DNA of 64,000 bases. Origin: Trochalopteron elliotii (Eukaryota > Chordata > Aves > Passeriformes > Leiothrichidae). The position numbers and the translations under genes were made by a program. Below are positions 48,101 through 61,030 of the stretch, piece by piece. The notes below the pieces were generated by a model. It saw nothing but the letters and a program-made list of their open reading frames with translations, had not been told where the DNA came from and searched no databases. The DNA lies in NCBI GenBank assembly GCA_024734555.1, contig JANPWX010000619.1, positions 2,761,406 through 2,825,405 on the forward strand, in the 5' to 3' direction. Within the stretch, counting starts at the first letter, position 1; every line of letters begins with the position of its first letter.

Positions 48101-51100
48101 AGCTAAAGCTGCACTCAGCATTCAATCACATCTTTCCCCTGTGGCTGTAACTCGTGTTAACACAATTAACCTTCTGATGGGAACATAAAATGAATCTAGG
48201 GAGGGAAAAAGAGGAGAAATACATTCCCATGTTAAGGATTAAATGGCCTTAGTGCTTATAGCAGTGTTTTTTCACCTCTCTCTCTCTTCCCTTGCTAATA
48301 GCGAGGGGCTATTAGCAGGAAGTCGCCTGTCACAAAATTCTTCCTAGTAATCCCAGCAGCTCTTATTTTACCAGTGTGGGTTTTTTTTTTTTTGGTTTTT
48401 TGTCTTTTTTTCCTAAATTTTAGGGTTAATGGAAAGTATTATGGAACACAAAGCTAGATAGACAAACAAATACAAATTTGTATTTATTTGTGTTTTGATT
48501 TGCTTATATGCCTCCCCCCCACCAAAAAAACCCATCTAAATCTGAAAGATACTGTTTGACAGCCAACACTTCCCTTTTCTTTGACAGGCGGGCATGATGG
48601 GGACAAGTAATATCTGTCTTCTTCTGGGTGTCTTTTTCTATGGCAGTGTTTCAAATGATAAACAAACCCATTGTAAGCTCATGTTTGTTCTCATTTCCTG
48701 GCTGTGTTTCTGTACTGAGCTCTGCAGGTGTCCCCCTGCCTGTGCCCTAGTGTGTGCCGACTCTAAGCATGTTTCAGCCACAGTGTTTTTGAGGAATCTG
48801 AGTATACTCCCCCCGCCCCCAACTCTCCTGAAACTGAGATATGAATTTTTATCCAAATGTTCCCTCTTTAACTCCCTGTCTGCTCCATGGATGGCTCGTT
48901 GTCCTGAAGAGCCAGGGGTCTGAGATGGAGGCCAGCAATGCCTTCTGGGTGACCAGGCACAGGCTGGAACCTGTGGCACTAACGGTGCTGTGCAGCTCTG
49001 GTGCTGAAAAAAACTCTGGTCTGGCTCTGGTTCTCACTCTGGTTATCTTGAGCAAGTTAATGCTCTGCCCTACATTGCTCTACAAAAATATTTGTGGAGG
49101 ATTTCCCCTCAATTTTAAATGCTTGTATAATGAACTAGTCATCTATTTGAGCTGCTGAGGCAAAGCACTTGGAGGACACCCCCTCGGGCCCACTAACTCC
49201 CAGTGGTGAGGATGAGGGCGAAACAGGGATGGAAGACACTTCTTCTCTGACTGACAGTCTATACCCACTTTGTGTTCAGGAGAAGGACTTGTAGATTCTG
49301 GGCTTTTAAAATTTCTCTGATCTTGCCTATTCTGAATTGTTATCCAGCAGCAGGTACTTGGCCCCTGTATGGTTTTAGTACTCCAGGTGTTTGCAGGTTG
49401 TGGTGAAACTTGTTACTGGACTAGGGATGGAAAATCAACATCACTTTTCTAGCACAGACACATCCCCAAGCATACAGTGAGTTAAATTAATTCATTTAAC
49501 TGAGTTAAATAAGATGAGGACATTTTGTGTTCTCCTGTAAGATTACAATAATGCTGATTTTGACTCCACTCCATTTACCAGGTGTGCATAAACACAGTAA
49601 GTGGCCAAGTCTAGCTGCTAAGGTATGCCTGCACTCTGCCTCTGTTAGTTGAATGAGTTTTATGCAATGGCTCTGGTGACAGATCTGGGGGACTTTCATC
49701 ATTGTAGTATCAGATATTTATGCGAGTGCCAGATTTGTATTTTCAGCACCGTTCTCAGAGGCAGAATTGCTTAAACAATAACTAAAGCAGGCAGAGAAAG
49801 ACAACAAGCCACTCCTTAATTTGTAATTCTTACAGATTTTTGTACATCGTGATGCAAGGGATAGTATTATATGCACATTGTAGAAAGAAATGGACAAGAC
49901 AAAATAATTACATTTTTGGGACAGACTTTAATAATATCCAGTCTGACCTGTACATTGTTACATTTCCAAGTTTCCAAGTTTCTTACTGAGTTCCTTGTTA
50001 TAAACCTGCTCTCCCAAGTAGGGGCTTAGGGATGATCATTAGAGATGATCCATATGTGTGTGGACTTTACAGTGTTGCTACTGTAGATTTGTAAAAGTGT
50101 CATGAGGCTAAAACTTATGTTGAAAACACCACAGGTAATAACGTTGGAATGTGTCCCTGGCAAAATGAAAGTCTTTGCATCTGGACACAAGTGCCTTGTA
50201 CTGCTGAAGAAGAGCCAAGGGAACTCTGTGGATCTGCCAGTTTGCAGATGAAGCTACTAAAGGGCTTACAAAAGAAGGCCAAGGAAACACAGCTGACGGG
50301 AAAAGGAAGATGCAATCAGCTGACAACTAATGACTGGGCTAATTTTCATTGTAGGTTTCTCTATTTCATACCTTTTTTTCTCTTTTCAGTTCAGATGTGT
50401 TAGTTGTTCACCTATCCTTGTCCTGAGAATCGATTGTTGCATCCATGGGAGATTGCTGGCATGAAGAAAACACTGAGAGTAATTAAAGTGAGGAAGGCTG
50501 ATATCAGGATTGCTTCTCCCTTTCAAAGGAGCTATGAACTTCACCAGAAGTTTTGTTTCAAAGTAAACTTCATTCCAGTGGATGCAGTATCCAGCTGCCC
50601 AATTGAAACATGGCTTATTGTAGTGCTGTGGTGTAGTGCTGTGGCAATGGAGTATTGACTGTGGAGTTGTGTGGTGATCACCCTTAAGGTCAGGATGCAG
50701 CACAAGAATTGCACATAGAAAGGCCAATAAAGGCTGAGGCAAGGTTCATAACACCGTGAGTCTGGGTCACACCAGGATGCTGTAGCTTGTTTTTCATGAG
50801 ATACCAGTTAGCCATTGTCCTTCTCCACACAACTGCCCCAGTTCTCATCTTCTTACACATTTCTGCTGCTGCATCTTCAGAGGACACAGAACCTGTGTGT
50901 GTTTGGGGGTGTCACAAAGGGGTGGCCCCAACAAGATGCATTGTGTGACAGGGCAAGGGCTGCACCCAGGACATGGGGTGCAGAAGTGCTTTCTGCTGGG
51001 CTGAGCCAGCTGGGAAGCCCATAACCAGCATAGTGGTGGGTTGAGGGCAATGTAACCAGCTTGGGATTTCCCACTGGGGAGAGAGACATGGACAGAAACC

Positions 51101-52284
51101 AAATGGCTGTAAAAATGTGAATGCAGGACATACTAAGCAGCTCCTATCCTCCCAAAAGACGTGTGCTGGGGTGTTATGTAAATCTTGAAAGGATATAGCC
51201 TCCAGCTCATCCCATTGTTGAAAAGGATTAAGCCTCTGCAATGGGCACTTAGGGATTATGGTTCAGCATCCAGAGAGGGATGCACCGGGACTGATTTATG
51301 GTGTTTAAGGGCTTTATGCCTTCACTGAGCACCTACAGCTGTTACAATTTCTTTTGCTTGTTTTCTGGAAATGTCAGGACAGATATTCTTAATTTTTCCA
51401 TGTCCCACTGAAATGCAGATCATCATGAACTCTCTTTCCCTGGATCCACACACAGATGTGCTAATAAAAAGCAGTATTTGAGACATGGCATCATGTCTTC
51501 TCTGCTAAACTTGGTCACCTTTATGCAGAGCAGCTACCATACATGTCCTGCTTCATTGCCTGAGACCCACAACTATTTCAGGTAGATGTGTCACCAGTCC
51601 TCTCCCACAACAGCCTCACTGTATTTTACAGCCCACAGCACTTCAGATTACTTCTTCCTGTAAACTTTCAGTATTGTGGTCCAACCCTTGGGAATTAGTG
51701 TCTGAGCTGGCTCTGCAGTACAGGGGTGATGTGATTATCAATCCTTCTGATAGGGCTGGAGCAGTCACTGACTGGTGGGAGGGCTTGTGCATTACTGCAT
51801 AATACATCAAACCTCTGGCGTGGCAGCTTCTTCTTCAGAAGAGATAAATTTTTCAGTGCCCCATGTGCCTCTGTGCAGGGCTCTGTCATTCCACACACCA
51901 GGGATCTGCTTACCAGTATCAGGGGACTCAACCAAGGGTGGAGAAAGTTAGGCTTGGTTATTCTGAAACATGTGACCTGCTTGACACAACTGTAGGCTTT
52001 TGTAAAGGAGTCTTCTCTCACAATCTGGAGAAAAAAAATAAAGAACATCCTAACTGGGAAATTAACTGAAACAATTCTGTAATATAGATTATTTCCTCTT
52101 CCTCATCTTCAGGTGGAAGTAGTGGAACAACCTCCTGCACCAGTGACTGCAAGGAAGTTATACCTTCACTTCATCTTTTTTTTCATTGAGATGAACTCCT
52201 TTTATTACAACTCCAGAGTGTAGCTGACTCTGTACAGTCTTGACTGTCCACTGCTGTTTTACACTCTGCATTCAACAGCTCAGA
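42200..52284. other. AT-rich intergenic DNA
   Basis: No gene is seen. Candidate conserved non-coding stretches, judged only from even, non-repetitive AT-rich composition, are 42240-42960 and 46330-46800. The perfect palindrome at 44836 and a GGGATTTCCC at 51063-51072 are the only discrete sites noted. Confidence 0.5.
44836..44857. repeat. Perfect 22-bp palindrome
   Basis: The left arm CAGAGAGCATG is followed directly by its exact reverse complement, CATGCTCTCTG, with no spacer. The centre is GCATGCATGC-like alternating sequence. No gene is nearby. Confidence 0.9.
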
Positions 52285-53290
52285 GTCACAATGGACATTA
52301 GTGACAAATGATGTCTGTCAAGGGTCTGTATTAGGACCAGTGTTATTTCATACCTTCATTAATTACATAGATGAAGGGTTCAAGTGCACCCCCAGCAAGT
52401 TTGCAGATGACACCAAGCTGAGTGGTGCTGTTGAAGCACCTGAAGAACAAGGTGCATCCAGAGGGACCTGAACAAGCTTAAGAGGTGAGTCCAGAGAAAT
52501 GTCAAGACTTTTAACAGGACCAGGTGCTGGTGCTGCACTTGGCTTGGGGCAATCCCCAGTATCAGCACAGGCTGGGGATGAACAGATGGAGCAGCCCTGC
52601 CCAGAAGGACTTGGGGGTGCTGCTGGGGGAGAGGCTGGACATGACCCAGCCAGGGGCACTCCCAGCCCAGAGAGCCAAACGTGTCCTGGGCTGCATCCAA
52701 AGCCCCATGGGCAGCAGGGCCAGGGAGGGGATTCTGCCCCTCTGCTCTGCTCTGCTCAAACCCCACCTGCAGGGCTGCACCCAGCTCTGGGTGCCAGCAC
52801 AGGAAGGACATGGACCTGCCAGAGTGAGTCCAGAGGAGGCCACCAAGATGGTTGCAGGGATGGAACACCTCTCCTATGAGGAAAGGATGAGAGAATTGGA
52901 GTTGTTCAGCCTGGGAAAGAGAAGGCTTTGAAGTGACCTAATTGTGGCCTTCCAGTACCTGAAGAGAACCTACAAGAAAGATGGAGAGAGACTTTACACA
53001 AGGCCATGTGATGACAAGACAAGAGGGGATGGCTTCAAATTAAAAGAGGGTGGGCTTAGATTAGATATTAGGAAATAATTCTGTACTGTGAGAGTGGTGA
53101 GGCATTGGAACACATTGCCCTAAGAAATGGCGGGTGCCCCATCTCTGGAATTGTTCAAGGCCAGGCTGGATGGAGCTCTGGGCAACCTGGTGTAGTGGAA
53201 GGTGTCCTTGCCCATGGCAGGGGGTTTGGAATGAGATGATATTTAAGGTCACTTCCAACCAAGGCCATTCTAGGACTCTATGGTTATCAA
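52285..53290 (+). mobile_element. CR1 LINE fragment with reverse-transcriptase remnant
   Basis: The left end encodes text matching the CR1 reverse transcriptase around GSVLGPVLF and the catalytic FADD (near 52400). The C-terminal CR1 text follows (matching DLGVLLGERLDMTQ and the RVLGCIQ region), then 3' UTR-like sequence ending in CATTCTAGGACTCTATGG near 53284. Frameshifts and stops are frequent. It lies in the same orientation as the 9.8-kb element and is a strongly 5'-truncated copy of about 1 kb. Confidence 0.92.
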
Positions 53291-55610
53291 GTTTTTCTCA
53301 TCTGAGCTGAAGCTCAGAAAACAATAGAGAAAACAAGGGAAGATGCTAATACTGTTGGATCTGCTGTTTCAAAACATCTGCTGTTCTCCATTTTTCTTGG
53401 CTTCTGCTTCCCACCCCTTTCATTCTAGATTCTCTTGATGAAACAGAAATAAAATCCACTGGTCTGCGTTTAAGAAAGAAGTCTTTAAACTTTCAAACAT
53501 GGTAGACATTTTCACCTATATTTTCCACGCACAAAAACTGCAATGGAAAAATATCAGAGCAAAATTGGCAGTGTGTGCCTGGAGATCCCTTTGAAAAAAA
53601 TGGACTCATTCAAAACTATATTTCACCCTTAGTCCTAAGTAACTGGTTTATGTTCCAGGTGAATTTCTGCAGCAATTTGCAGTTCTACTTTTTCAATTAT
53701 CCATTTTTTCCCCTATTGAGATCTTATTCATTTCCATTTACTTCTGCAAAGTCTTTTTTCCTGTTCACAGTGCCATTATGCCTTTCCTGACTATTTCTTT
53801 GAAATTAAGTGCTTGGTTCTTTATCTTTTCATCATTAATTACTGATGTCTTATTGACCTCTGCTTTGTTAGCGACCGTGTCATATTTCTATTTCCTATCT
53901 TTTAGGCTTGTTTAAGATATTTTCTTTCTTTAATGACCTGCTCTGAATAGCTTTGTTCTTGTTTTTCAGTCATTTCCCAGAATGGCCACACAGCTGAACC
54001 TTTGCCTTCCTCTCTTGTTTTTCATCTTGTCTCTCTTCTATCAATGGCCTAGTTAAAAATGCATCTTGCAGCTTGCTGAGGCCAAACCTCACTCCCTTTT
54101 TATAATTATGCTGATTATAATCTCAAAAACCTTTTGCTATGACTGTGCACCAGTTAGAACCTCTCTGTTGAGGGCCAGAGGCAGCTGGGTGTGAAGTGGG
54201 TGCTGCTTTTAGACTTGGGGTTTGGTTTAGAAGAACATGAACAGAAGCCATGAATGTTGGATTACTGAAATGTTAGTTTAAATGGCTGAGGACTTTTTCC
54301 TGTATAAAGGTTGTTTTTTGTCAAGCTCTTCAGTGAGATGGGTGATACTCTGGTACTTCAGGAAGACTCAAACCTGTTATTACGTATCAAAATTATTTCT
54401 TGGACTGGTTCCACATATACCATTTCACCATGCCTTATAGCGGCATTTTCATCTGTTTCTTCCTTCTTAATAATTCTCCAAGGTTTTTTTTTTTTTTAAT
54501 TTTATAATTGAAAATATTCAAATAGTTCATAAATTATTTTCCTGTCTTTGCCAAATTTCCCATTAGCGTCAGTGAAATCTCATTTAGCAGGCAAGGTTAG
54601 ACTCCATCATCACCTCTCAGTATTCCTTTCTCAAGGAGTGATGGCTAGGAAGGAAGGCCAGCTATTTTTTTCAAAACTATGAGAGTGCTAGGCCTTGTTG
54701 CTGAAATATATTTAATATATGTGTAAGGGGAGACATGATACATGCAGGCATTTCCTGACATTTTTTTCTTTTAAATAAATAACTGAGTATAATGAGTCTC
54801 AGCCACAGAATGAACATAATGAACCTCCAAAAAAGATGTTGTCTGAGAGCAATATTTACCACTGAGGAAGGGATTGTTACAGAAACGAGAATTGTTTAGA
54901 CGTTAGCGGGTGAGGTAAGAATCTATTAAAGGAATTAAAAGCAAAGATGACTCATCACACATTTCTGCTTATTTGTAAAAGACACATGAAAGGCAGAGAT
55001 TTCAAAACATTTGTATTAGAAAAACATCAATAACAAAGCCCCCTGATATAATTTTTCAGTCCCACAGGCTTCAAAAGAAGATGTGACTTTTCCACATCTG
55101 CCTTGAAAAACATACAGCACTTGGAAACTAGGCTTGCTTTGCTACATTTCATTTTTAGATTGGTCACCTATAGGTGATATTTACACCATTTTCTGCTCTG
55201 CAAAAATCTAGGAACTGTTTTTGTTGCATTGAGAATCAGGTTTCTGATGTGTCTCAAAGGGGAAAGTGCTTTTCTTGCTGCTGCTGCCGAGGCTCCTGCG
55301 GCTGCTGCCGAGGAAAGCCTGCCTCACCTCCTGCTCACCACTCATTCCCCTTCTCCAGCCAACACTCTTCTCTCCCTGCTAGAAAATCCCTCTGGAACAG
55401 AGATCAAGGGAGTCAATCAGCTCTCTGTGTTTTGCTTTCCCTGTCATGGGCAGGAGAGCCTTGCAATGGGCCAATGTAACGATTTAGGCACAATACGGCA
55501 GGGCCAGGCTTTTATGAGGTTATGTGGGTACTGGAGCAAAGTCTCATAGCACAGCTGTGCTAGAAAATTGGTCTTAAAGTGTTTTTCACAATAGGATACA
55601 GATAATATTG

Positions 55611-55670
55611 ATAATATAATGTAATATAATATAATATAATATAATATAATATAATATAATATAATATAAT
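55611..55670 (+). repeat. Pentanucleotide microsatellite (ATAAT)n
   Basis: About 12 units of a five-base AT-only motif occur with one interruption (a G at 55621). It is likely polymorphic. Confidence 0.97.
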
Positions 55671-57527
55671 TACAGAATTTTTATGGGTACCTTTGCTATA
55701 GGAGGATAATAGATAACATAGGAAGAAAAGCAAGAAACAGAGAAAGAATTGAAAGCAGAGGAAGATGTGTACACAGAGAAGCAAGCTGTTGGCCAGTGCA
55801 GTGACTACGTTGCGGAAAAAAAGGAGATACAGTTTAGCAAGTCTCAATCCCTTTCATTGTACCACTTAAGTTTTGCTGAACAATATTATTTCAGATGTCT
55901 CTGTAAATCCATCATCTATTAAAACAGCCCTTGAAAATGAACTGGCTACTACGAGCTCCCGCTCATTTTGACAGGGCAGTCAGTAAAGTCCTGATGTGGT
56001 GCAAAGTGGCAACAATTTGCCTAGAGCAGGAGAGGGATCTCAAGGACCAAACACACTTCTAAACTGTGCAGCAGCTGGGAAAGAGGGAGCCAAGGAGGAG
56101 AGGGGAGAGTGTGACCTGACTGTTCCCCAGAGAAGATGGAGCCACTTGACAGCGCACTGCTGCGGAGAGTTGCAACACTGCTGCAGTGCTGCTGCTCCTC
56201 TCCCTTCCTCAGTGCCTGACTTGGCAGAGGCCAGAGAAACTGAGTGGCGACAGGCAGAGTCCTGCAGATCTCTGACTTGGATGAGAAGTGCCACACATTC
56301 AGGAAAATTAAGCTGTGCTGAGCTCAGGGCTGCAGGGTCAGTGTCAAACTCCTGCCAGACTTCTCCAGTCTGCCCCACGGGCTCATTCCCGAGGATGAGA
56401 AGGGTAGGCAGGGGGAGAGAGGACAAAAGGGGCAAGAAGGTTCTGAGATCTCACATCCTTCTTCAAAAGGTGCTCTCAGATCTAGCAAGGTCAGCAGAAA
56501 GTGAAGGGAACTACTTTGTGTTGTGGAGGCATCCTCCCCATGCCATGAAACAACCCCATGTCCTGCACAGGCTGGGTACAGTAGGCACTGAAACACAAAC
56601 TGGCTTTTGGGGACTTTGCTTTTCAGGAAAAAGTGATTCCTTTCTGAAGTGTAACTTTGTGGGGAGAAAAAAAAAGAAAATAATTCTCATTTTGAGAATT
56701 AAGAAAAACTGTTTATTTTAATGGCACTTTTTACTGCATACCACTTAAAATGCCAAAATGCATTTTCCCTCCCACTTAAAGGTACGATAAACCATATAAA
56801 CATATACTGGACATAGGACATTTCAACCCAGGAACCAATTGTTTTCAGATTCATCATGCTCTAAGAAAAATGCCTTTAACCTAAAAAATACCACGTAGCC
56901 ATAGGAGTTGCTGCAGTGCTTGTTACAACACATGAGGCTTATTTTGTAAGTCCTAACTCTGACAGTCTTTATTTTGATTTTCATTTCTGATACAGTTCTG
57001 TTTGTTTATCTTCCAACTGAACGTACCGTGCTTCTGTTAAACTGTCTATTTATAGTCATAAGAGAAATAAACATATAAAATAAATGCATCTTGATGCATA
57101 GCTGTGCAGCAGTACAGATGTTTTATTAATGAAAATGAATCCAGCTTTTTGTAAGTCATGGCAGCAATATAACGTATCATTGTTTGCTTCTCTGCTAGAT
57201 GGTCCCTGCTGTTTTTACATAGAAATTCCTGTAATACTTAAAGGACATCTGGAAGAATTCAGCCAATTAATCGAATTCATGCAGGAGCTGGGCTAATGGC
57301 TGTCTGAAAGGCAGATTACATTAAATCAAACTTGCAATATGAATGAAAGTACTTAATCATACATGCAACATTCATTAGATGTGGCACAGCAAGTGTTTTG
57401 ATTACTTTAATGAAAGATCAGGTAAAGTGCATCAACTGAACAGATTGAAGAGACAGCATGCTTACAAATGTTTGATTATGTTGACTATCAACAGAAACAG
57501 TGCCAGTAATTTATAGCAAAACATATT

Positions 57528-57550
57528 TGGAGGAGGAGGAGGAGGAGGAT
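57528..57550 (+). repeat. Trinucleotide repeat (GGA)n
   Basis: Seven consecutive GGA units occur in a non-coding AT-rich stretch. Confidence 0.9.
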
Positions 57551-60500
57551 GGAGCTGGTGAACTTGGGAGGCAAAGTGAAATTTAGGCCTTGCCTCCAAG
57601 CACTTTAATTAATATTTAGGATAGCAAGACTTTAATCAAATGTCACAAAAGAAGCAAAACAAATGTAAGTGGAGAATCCTGCATGGCAGCTGCTAGGGAT
57701 CATTATATTAGCAGTACTTGGAGCATGAGGCTGGTTTTGAGTCTCCTCTCCTGGCTTTGAAGTAAAGAGGGCTAAGTCCCTAAGTGGAAAAAATATTTTC
57801 ACAACAATGAGATATATGCTTGATGATTTTGCCTTGGTGCTGCTTTTCCCCTGGGTTTTGCAGGAGACATCCTCCAGTCTCCACTGCCCCTGCCTTCTAC
57901 GCAGGCAGTGGTACCTGGAGAGGGGAGGGACACTGTAGAGGAGCTTTGGTTTTAGATCATCCTGAAGCAGTGATGGATTTTCCCTTTTCTCACCTCATCA
58001 GCCAGCAAAGAATTTTGCCATTGGCCTTCAGGGTTGCACATGGGTGTTCACCCACAAAAAAAAAAAGGAGAGAGTCTCCATCCTGACACACCTGCCAAGA
58101 GCTGGCACTGCAGCCTCGCCTCTCTGAAGCTTCCTGCACAATGGGCATTTGCCAGCTCTCATTTGGGAATGAACAAGGTGGATGGGCTCAGAAGCTGGAG
58201 GAGCATCATCAGAAAAGAGCAGCAGCTCTCTGGCTCAGTGCTGCCCTTCCTTTGCCCTCCTCTGTCACGTTCCCTGTAAAGAGATTAATCACTACTTCCT
58301 TTTGGGAGCTATCATCCTCCTTGTTGCTTTTCTGAGATGCAGGCACCCAGCTCAGATGTGGTTTATTTCCTTGTAATGCATTTTTTCAGCTTGTTCCTTT
58401 TGGGTGCTGCTCTGCCCAGCTGTTTCTAGCCACCTTTCCACGTTGGTTTGCTTGTCCTCTCCCACTCTCTGTTACTGGTTTTCCTTATCAGCATCTCCCA
58501 CACTCCACCTGTCCTTTTGCAACTGTTGCTGGCAGTGGTTGCTCCTGCACTGCTTTGCAGTGGCCAGGCCATACTTGCCCCTTATTCAACAACAAATCCT
58601 GCCATTCCTTTGCATAGGCAAGCAAAGATGCAGTAGCATACTTCTGTCAGGAGTGCCTCCAGCTCTGGCAGGAAAAGGACCTGGAATTTGGAGAATTTGG
58701 TGTGACCTGAAGAAAATGGAGGGAGAAATAGAGAGGGTATCATGGAGTAGGGGTGGCAGAAAGGTCTTGGGCAACAGCCCTAGGGAATTACCTGTTGCAC
58801 CTCTGAGTCAGAGGAATTTTATTGGATAAGGTGGCCTTAGAACAGGGGCATGAAAGAATTATAGGGGTTGGGGGGCAAAGAAAAAAATGTAAATATTTTC
58901 CCGTGGGCTCAGCACCCTACATCACATCCCTGCAGAACTGAATACACTCCAGTGCCAGCACAAGAGCAGGATGAAGTGTGACCACAACAAATTGAGTATT
59001 TGTGGCTGTGATTCATCTGGTCCTGATTTCTGCTCTCTGAAAGCCTCCTATATTGAGGGGGAATTTTTGGGAAATTAGGCAACCAGCATGTTTCTCTGTC
59101 CTGCCTAAACATTACTGGAGGCAGGCATGGAGTTTCCCAGACCAGCATGCAGCAGAGGCATCCCTCAGAAACTTTATTTCTCCCACTCTCCTGCTGTCTT
59201 GTCTTCTGGTCTCTTCAGTTGTTGCTCTCTTTGCACACAGAACCATCCACTTGTCTGCACACACACCTGCACTGAGTGCAGCTGGGATTCAGCCCCCCCA
59301 AAAGCCACTACTGATATCCATATAACTGATAACCATGGCCTTCTGCACCAGGAGGTCTTTTTTCAGTGAGTTGCAACATATAACAATGCTTGTAGGGAAC
59401 AGACTGCTGAGAATCTCATGCCAAAGGAAGCCAAACCTTCCTATTTATAACATGGTGAGATCAGTAACTCCATTGGAGGCAAATTTGGCAAATGGTGAAT
59501 GGCTTCAGCCTGTGGGGAATCAGCTGAAATGTGTAATGAAGTAACAAAAGTCATCATGGTCCCATCAAGTCTCCTATAACTTTTATAAGTTTGGGAACAT
59601 CGTTCTGCTCCCTGGAGAGGACCCGGTTTCCCTGCAATGGGCTAATGCAGATGGAGGTGGGGAAGAACCCAAATGTGAGATTGTTCTTTTGGCCCTTATG
59701 CAGCTGCTCACGTGTGGAGTAGGGACAGGAGCTGTGGCACCATTGTCCTCCCAGCATCACCTTAGTGATGGGTGATGTGATCATTTCACAGCATCACTTC
59801 ATTTGTGATGTGAAAAAGAGGAAGGTTAAATGTTTTAATAGTGTCTTCATAACCCTTCAAATCCCTCTAACCCAAGTACCTTCACAGAACAGTGTTTTCT
59901 ACCTTCCCTTACAGAAAGCTTTTTGTTAACATTTCAGCAATGAAGAAAGCACAGCAGCTGTTAGCATCATTTTCCTCTTGAAGCAGATTGTCCTCAGGTA
60001 AAACAAAACACAATTAAGATACTAGCAAGGTCAGTTATATTAGACAATCCATATCCTCATAATGCAGATATTTCCTTCAATGTCTGTCACCAGCATCAAA
60101 TCCCCAACTGCAGCAAGATAATTGGCAGCCTTGTTCTGGGGGGAAGATGAAATGGCTTGTGTTGCCACCAAAACCAGCCTGGATTTTGTTTAAGTGCTGG
60201 AGCCTGGGGGTGGTATTGCTCATCCAGCTATATTGCTGGAGAGTCATGTATCAAGGACAGGCTTCTGAGGCAGCTTCTGTCTCCCTCCTATTTACTGCTC
60301 CATTAATTACAAACCAGATGTCAGGGCAAGATTTAAAAGTCAACTTTATTTGAAATCCTGCAATATAAAAAACTCAACCACAACCACTTTTTTTTTTGTG
60401 GTGGGGAGGGAAAACATGAAGGAGAAAAATGTTCTTTAATCCTTTGCTTATAGTTGTTTCCTATTTTATTTTTAACTCTTATTTTTTTAAAGTTGTGGTT

Positions 60501-60917
60501 ATTTTTTCTTTTACTAAGTGGCAAAAGGAATTTCTCTTTTTCTTTCTGTCCCCTCAGCCCCCAGAAGAGTTTCTAGGGTTTTCTCTGGGAACCAGACTTC
60601 ACTCAAGACCTCTCTGCCAGCTGGCATTTCTGTCATACATTCCTCTTGCTGTTTATGCCCCAAGACTGTTCAGAAATATAACTACAGCTGCCCACTTGCT
60701 TGGCAATGTTTTATTCATGGACCATGGAGGTGTAGACCTCCCCTTCAGTGTCTGCACAGGCTTCCAGGTGTCCTGGAGCTGCTGGAGACATGGCTGGGGC
60801 TGAAAGCAATGGTATCCCTACCTCACAGCCAGAGATGACAGTCTCCAGACAGCTGGACCTGGATGATGATCTTCTGGTGCCAAACTCTGGAGCACCCTGG
60901 GCAATCAGATGGAGCAT

Positions 60918-61030
60918 CCTCCAGAATCACATAATCATGGAATTGATTAGTTGAAAAAGACCTTTAGGAGCTCAACCATTAACCCAGCACTGACACGCCC
61001 ACCACTAAACCATGTCCCTAAAAGAAGGCA
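60918..61030 (-). mobile_element. Short CR1 LINE 3'-end fragment
   Basis: CAGAATCACATAATCATGGAAT is followed by GGAGCTCAACCATTAACCC and CACCACTAAACCATGTCCC, the reverse complement of a common avian CR1 3' end. About 110 bp are recognisable. Confidence 0.88.

Larger units (their letters stand above)
53291..60917. other. Intergenic DNA with microsatellites
   Basis: No exon is supported. A frame open from 55996 to 56721 (146 codons from its first ATG at 56281) is the longest outside the GC-rich islands, but it has no recognisable domain. The stretch 57240-57480 is AT-rich, non-repetitive and a candidate conserved non-coding element. Confidence 0.5.

Noticed and set aside
52380..52931. Open frames of 126-162 codons on both strands near 52.5 kb
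   Set aside because: They lie within a degraded CR1. The minus-strand frame is antisense to CR1 text.
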